Below, piece after piece: positions 7,369-9,849 of a stretch of DNA of 9,849 nt. Every line of letters begins with the position of its first letter. Within the stretch, counting starts at the first letter, position 1. The stretch lies in assembly GCA_001508835.1 (NCBI GenBank), contig LGFB01000033.1, positions 1-9,849 of the forward strand. Direction: 5' to 3'. This DNA is from a bacterium 42_11. Its GTDB lineage: Bacteria > Synergistota > GBS-1. The position numbers and the translations under genes are program-made. The notes under the pieces were generated by a model. That model did not search any database. It saw nothing but the letters and a program-made list of their open reading frames with translations, and was not told the origin of the DNA.

Positions 7369-7738
7369 TGTTAAGGGAGAAATAAAGATAAATGAAGACG
7401 TCATAGCCACTATAGTGGCTATGGCTTTGGCCGAAGTAAAGGGAATAAAGCCTGCTACGGGTGGAAGTTTTATAGAGGAGCTTGCTGAAAAGTTTGGTAA
7501 AAAGCCTACCCCGAGAGGAGTAAAGGTCGAAGTAGAGGAGGGGGAGGTTAGTGTAGACCTTTCGCTCACAGTAGAATACGGCATGAGAATTCCCAACCTT
7601 GTGTTGGAGGTCCAGGAAAAGATAAAAAACACCGTTGAAGAGATGACGGGTTATAAGGTTAGGGAAGTAAATGTGACAATTCAAGGGATACATCTTGGAA
7701 GGAAAGAAGAGAAAGAAGAAAGGGAAGGTGAGCTTTAA
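7349..7738 (+). CDS. Asp23/Gls24 family envelope stress protein
   Basis: This is an Asp23/Gls24 (DUF322) protein of 129 residues. The family start GEIKINEDVIATIVAMALAEVKGI lies at about 10-33, the central beta region VKVEVEEGEVSVDLSLTVEYG at 58-78, and the closing part VQEKIKNTVEEMTGYKVREVNVTIQGI at 88-114, followed by a charged tail. Family members are cytoplasmic, often membrane-associated through a partner, and linked to cell-envelope homeostasis in Gram-positive bacteria. This one has no membrane segment of its own. The start is taken as ATG 7349, not GTG 7343, because of the Shine-Dalgarno spacing. It overlaps the zinc-ribbon gene by 20 bases and is followed by nusB after nine bases, the classic Firmicutes pairing. 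A perfect 22-base palindrome sits near the 5' end of the coding region. Confidence 0.9.
   Translation: MESKHPDVKGEIKINEDVIATIVAMALAEVKGIKPATGGSFIEELAEKFGKKPTPRGVKVEVEEGEVSVDLSLTVEYGMRIPNLVLEVQEKIKNTVEEMTGYKVREVNVTIQGIHLGRKEEKEEREGEL
7402..7423. repeat. Perfect 22-base palindrome inside asp23
   Basis: The half-site CATAGCCACTA is followed directly by its exact reverse complement TAGTGGCTATG. As RNA it can fold into a 9-bp stem with a TATA loop, extended by a U-G pair (7401/7424) and a G-C pair (7400/7425). It begins 53 bases after the asp23 start codon. It could be a dyad protein-binding site or an RNA hairpin; codon constraint alone does not require the symmetry. Confidence 0.85.
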
Positions 7739-7747
7739 GGATATACC

Positions 7748-8158
7748 TTGAAAAGGAGAAGGGGAAGAGAATTAGCTTTACAAATTCTTTATCAGTTTGA
7801 CTTCAGGCCAAGGCTTACATATGATAAGGCGTTGAAAAGCTTGCCATTAGAATTAGAACTGCCAGAGGTAAAGTCTTTTACTGAAGAGATAGTTAAGGGC
7901 GTTCTCGATTTTAAGGAAGAAATAGACAAACTTATAGAGAAGCATACGGTTGGGTGGAAGATAGATAGGATGGCTTCTGTAGATAGGAACATTTTAAGAA
8001 TTGCTCTATATGAGATACTTAGACGAAGGGAAGATGTTCCCCTTTCTGTCGCCATAAATGAAGCTGTGGAGCTTGCCAAAAAATATGGGACCGAGGAATC
8101 TAGTAAGTTTGTAAATGGTGTTTTAGCGAAAATAGTTCGTGAGGAAGGATTGGAATGA
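7748..8158 (+). CDS. nusB: Transcription antitermination factor NusB
   Basis: NusB binds boxA RNA together with NusE (ribosomal protein S10) in the antitermination complex that lets RNA polymerase read through rRNA operons. The 136-residue, all-helical protein matches the family length. It has the arginine-rich RNA-binding start (residues 2-9, RRRGRE followed by LALQILYQFDF) and the conserved C-terminal signature AINEAVELAKKYG with SSKFVNGVL at 102-126. The start is TTG at 7748. No ATG lies nearby, the N-terminal motif would be lost with a later start, and AAGGA (7737-7741) overlapping the asp23 stop gives a six-base spacer. The rare start may keep expression moderate. The stop overlaps the next gene by four bases (ATGA). 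No exonuclease VII gene follows, although it often does in Firmicutes. Confidence 0.95.
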   Translation: MKRRRGRELALQILYQFDFRPRLTYDKALKSLPLELELPEVKSFTEEIVKGVLDFKEEIDKLIEKHTVGWKIDRMASVDRNILRIALYEILRRREDVPLSVAINEAVELAKKYGTEESSKFVNGVLAKIVREEGLE

Positions 8159-8949
8159 ACAAATACAAGAAGAAGTTTTTAGGAAGACTAAAATATAGAT
8201 ATAATCTATGGCGTCCTTTGGGGCAAGCCATGGATGACTATAAGATGATACTTGATGGAGAAAAAATAGGGGTTGCCGTTTCTGGAGGTAAAGATAGTAT
8301 AGTTCTTCTGGACCTTCTTTGGAAGCTACTTAAGTTTGCACCAATAAAGTTTGAAATTTACTGTTTAACCCTAAATATGGGGTGGCAGGGGTTCGACCCT
8401 ACACCCATAGAGAGGTTATGCGAAGAGAGAAATATACCGTTTTTCTACATGGAGACAGAAATAGCAAAGGTTCTCGAACTTAAAAAGGAGAAAGACCCAT
8501 GTTCTTTGTGTAGCTCGATGCGTAGGGGGGCTTTATATGAACTTGCGGAAAAAGTAGGTTGCCATAAAATAGCTTTGGGGCATCACCTTGACGATATCAT
8601 TACGGCTTTTATGTTGAGCCTCTTTTTTGCGGGTTCTTTGGAAACTAGCAGACCTTGGGTTCGGTCTGAGTGCGGTAGGTTTGTCATTGTTAGGCCTTTA
8701 GCCTATGTTAGGGAGGATGTGATTGTCTCCTATCACAAGGAGATGGGGCTTCCCTTGGTGGAAAGTAATTGTCCTTATGCTACTTCTAATTATAGAAGCG
8801 AGATGAAAAAGATTCTTGCCGAGCTTGAAAAGTTAAATCCCAATGTTAGAAGTTGTATCCTTAACGCTTTAAAGAAAGGAGGGCTGTTGGATCCAATTGA
8901 GCGTGGAAAGATTGATTTGGGAAGCGAGGGAAGCCTTAAATGGGTGTGA
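8155..8949 (+). CDS. TtcA-like tRNA thiolation enzyme (PP-loop ATPase)
   Basis: This is a PP-loop ATPase of the TtcA group, predicted to adenylate a tRNA base and insert sulfur; TtcA itself makes 2-thiocytidine at position 32. The PP-loop SGGKDS is at 43-48 and the LGHHLDD motif at 141-147. The three cysteines expected to hold a [4Fe-4S] cluster are Cys116 and Cys119 (PCSLC) and Cys206 (SNCPY). With 264 residues it is shorter than E. coli TtcA (about 311). There are no N-terminal zinc fingers, which argues against TtuA, the 2-thiouridine-54 enzyme of thermophiles. The start ATG overlaps the nusB stop by four bases and has GAGGAAGG just upstream (8141-8148). Its 3' end is shared with the start of a second PP-loop gene. 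The exact tRNA target is not certain, so no symbol is given. Confidence 0.85.
   Translation: MNKYKKKFLGRLKYRYNLWRPLGQAMDDYKMILDGEKIGVAVSGGKDSIVLLDLLWKLLKFAPIKFEIYCLTLNMGWQGFDPTPIERLCEERNIPFFYMETEIAKVLELKKEKDPCSLCSSMRRGALYELAEKVGCHKIALGHHLDDIITAFMLSLFFAGSLETSRPWVRSECGRFVIVRPLAYVREDVIVSYHKEMGLPLVESNCPYATSNYRSEMKKILAELEKLNPNVRSCILNALKKGGLLDPIERGKIDLGSEGSLKWV
8877..8882 (+). promoter_or_regulatory. Possible ribosome binding site for the terminal PP-loop gene
   Basis: AGGAGG lies within the end of the TtcA-like gene. It is the only strong Shine-Dalgarno sequence near the start of the last reading frame. The first conventional in-frame start after it is TTG 8897 (14-base spacer, long), then GTG 8903 (20 bases). 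An ATC at 8891 has the ideal eight-base spacing but is a very rare start codon. Confidence 0.4.
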
Positions 8950-9849
8950 GGTAGTAGTTGCTCTTTCTGGGGGTATGGATAGCTCTTTGGTTCTCCATGT
9001 GGTTGCTAAGGCTGTTTCTAAGGATAAAGTTAGAGCTGTTACTTTGGACTATGGAATCTACACTTATGATATATCAAAGATTTCCGCTAAAATGGTGGCA
9101 GAAGATGCTGGAGTAAGGCATTTTTTTATAGAAGCTAAGGAAGCTTTTGAGAAGGTTCATAAGCGAGGCCAAGCCTGTAATAGATGTGTTAGAACGAAAT
9201 TGGCGATAATAAGGGAACATTTCCCTGGTTGTATAATAGTTACAGGGGCGAATCTAACTGATAGTTGGAGTAGGATAGGCGTAAAGCGTTTTAAGGATAT
9301 ATATGCCCCTCTTTTAAACCTTAGCAAATCTGAAATAAAGAGTTTTGCGGAGGAGCTCGGCGTCAGGTATTACAGAATAGGAGAGGGCGTTTCTAGGGAA
9401 GGATGTAAAGTAAAGCATTTATGGAAGCCTCTTGTTGCTCCTGAATACCATGGGATGGCCGTTTGCTTGGCTAATGATATTTTGTTGTCGTTTTTGAGAC
9501 AGAACTCCTTTAATTTTAAGTTTGCTAACGTTAAAGTGGTAGGACCGCTGAGTAAAAATATAGCGCTTATTAATGTAAGTCCTCTTTTGCCTGATAGTCT
9601 TAAAGAAAAGCTCAGGGAAGAACTCCTTTCTGTTAGAGAAATAGATGAAGTTTATTTCTTAGAGGGGAAGTATCTTTTGAAGGTTAAGGCAAATCCTTCT
9701 ATCTATCTTGTTGAGAGCTCTAAAAGGGACTTGGAACAAGGAAAGTTCAAAAAGGAAGTAGCATGTGATATTGAAGTAGAATGGTTGCTCTCGGGGAATA
9801 AAAGGTTACGGACCTTCCATGTTGTAGATGCTGTTAAGGAGGTGCAAAA
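8897..9849 (+). CDS. Second PP-loop ATPase with CxxC, partial at window end
   Basis: An open frame with no stop runs from 8873 to the window edge; about 317 residues are visible from TTG 8897. It is a PP-loop ATPase of the ExsB/LarE-like kind: SGGMDS at 24-29, a TGANLTDSW motif at 116-124, a CxxC at Cys94/Cys97 (ACNRCVRT) and a further Cys170 (REGCK). That three-cysteine pattern parallels sulfur-transfer PP-loop enzymes, so sulfur insertion into a tRNA base or small molecule is plausible but inferred. From about 205 onward there is an additional region (starting FNFKFANVKVVGPLSKN) that I do not recognise. No ATG precedes the P-loop: the first, at 8975, lies inside SGGMDS. The start must therefore be TTG 8897, GTG 8903 or TTG 8912, inside the end of the upstream gene. 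QueC annotation is possible by similarity of SGGMDS, but the cysteine layout and C-terminal region do not fit well. Confidence 0.75.
   Translation, partial: MSVERLIWEAREALNGCEVVVALSGGMDSSLVLHVVAKAVSKDKVRAVTLDYGIYTYDISKISAKMVAEDAGVRHFFIEAKEAFEKVHKRGQACNRCVRTKLAIIREHFPGCIIVTGANLTDSWSRIGVKRFKDIYAPLLNLSKSEIKSFAEELGVRYYRIGEGVSREGCKVKHLWKPLVAPEYHGMAVCLANDILLSFLRQNSFNFKFANVKVVGPLSKNIALINVSPLLPDSLKEKLREELLSVREIDEVYFLEGKYLLKVKANPSIYLVESSKRDLEQGKFKKEVACDIEVEWLLSGNKRLRTFHVVDAVKEVQ

Noticed and set aside
7013..7693. A 226-residue open frame on the minus strand
   Set aside because: It is antisense to the well-supported zinc-ribbon and asp23 genes. Its translation is rich in Pro, Leu, Ser and His from reversed purine-rich codons and shows no family motif.

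Overview
The window is a compact stretch of bacterial chromosome carrying nine co-directional genes on the + strand. Intergenic DNA totals only 32 bases (gaps of 11, 12 and 9). All other junctions overlap, by 1, 4, 10, about 20, 4 and about 50 bases. I see no promoter, terminator, RNA gene, mobile element or CRISPR array, and no gene-free stretch above 300 bases.

Layout: positions 8-5924 hold a type IV pilus machinery block. It has the outer-membrane secretin (pilQ), the extension ATPase (pilB, with a predicted c-di-GMP-binding N-terminus), the retraction ATPase (pilT, with an unusual Walker A residue) and the inner-membrane platform protein (pilC). Positions 5921-8158 hold a housekeeping block of a type known from Firmicutes: an M24 Xaa-Pro peptidase, a CD1247-type zinc-ribbon protein, an Asp23/Gls24 protein and the antitermination factor NusB. 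From 8155 to the window end come two PP-loop ATPases in tandem. The first is a TtcA-like tRNA thiolation enzyme. The second starts at a non-ATG codon inside the first and runs off the right edge.

Organism: the secretin implies an outer membrane, while the peptidase / CD1247 / Asp23 / NusB order is a Firmicutes-like (Terrabacteria) arrangement. Together they suggest a diderm member of that side of the tree, such as Synergistota or a diderm Firmicutes or Atribacterota-like lineage. GC is moderate by eye. Arginine is mostly AGA/AGG, isoleucine is often ATA, and the proteins are rich in Glu and Lys, which fits a thermophile but does not prove one. The assignment is inference.

How the genes fit together: PilB and PilT power pilus extension and retraction through PilC, and the fibre exits through PilQ. 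No pilin, prepilin peptidase or PilMNOP gene is in the window, so those must lie elsewhere, possibly just upstream. The downstream genes serve peptide turnover, rRNA transcription and tRNA sulfuration. They probably share transcripts with the pilus genes because of the tight packing.

The points most worth a second look are the Asn in the PilT Walker A motif, the complete tandem MshEN motif in PilB, a perfect 22-base palindrome inside the Asp23 gene, the pair of three-cysteine PP-loop enzymes, and the unrecognised C-terminal region of the last gene.
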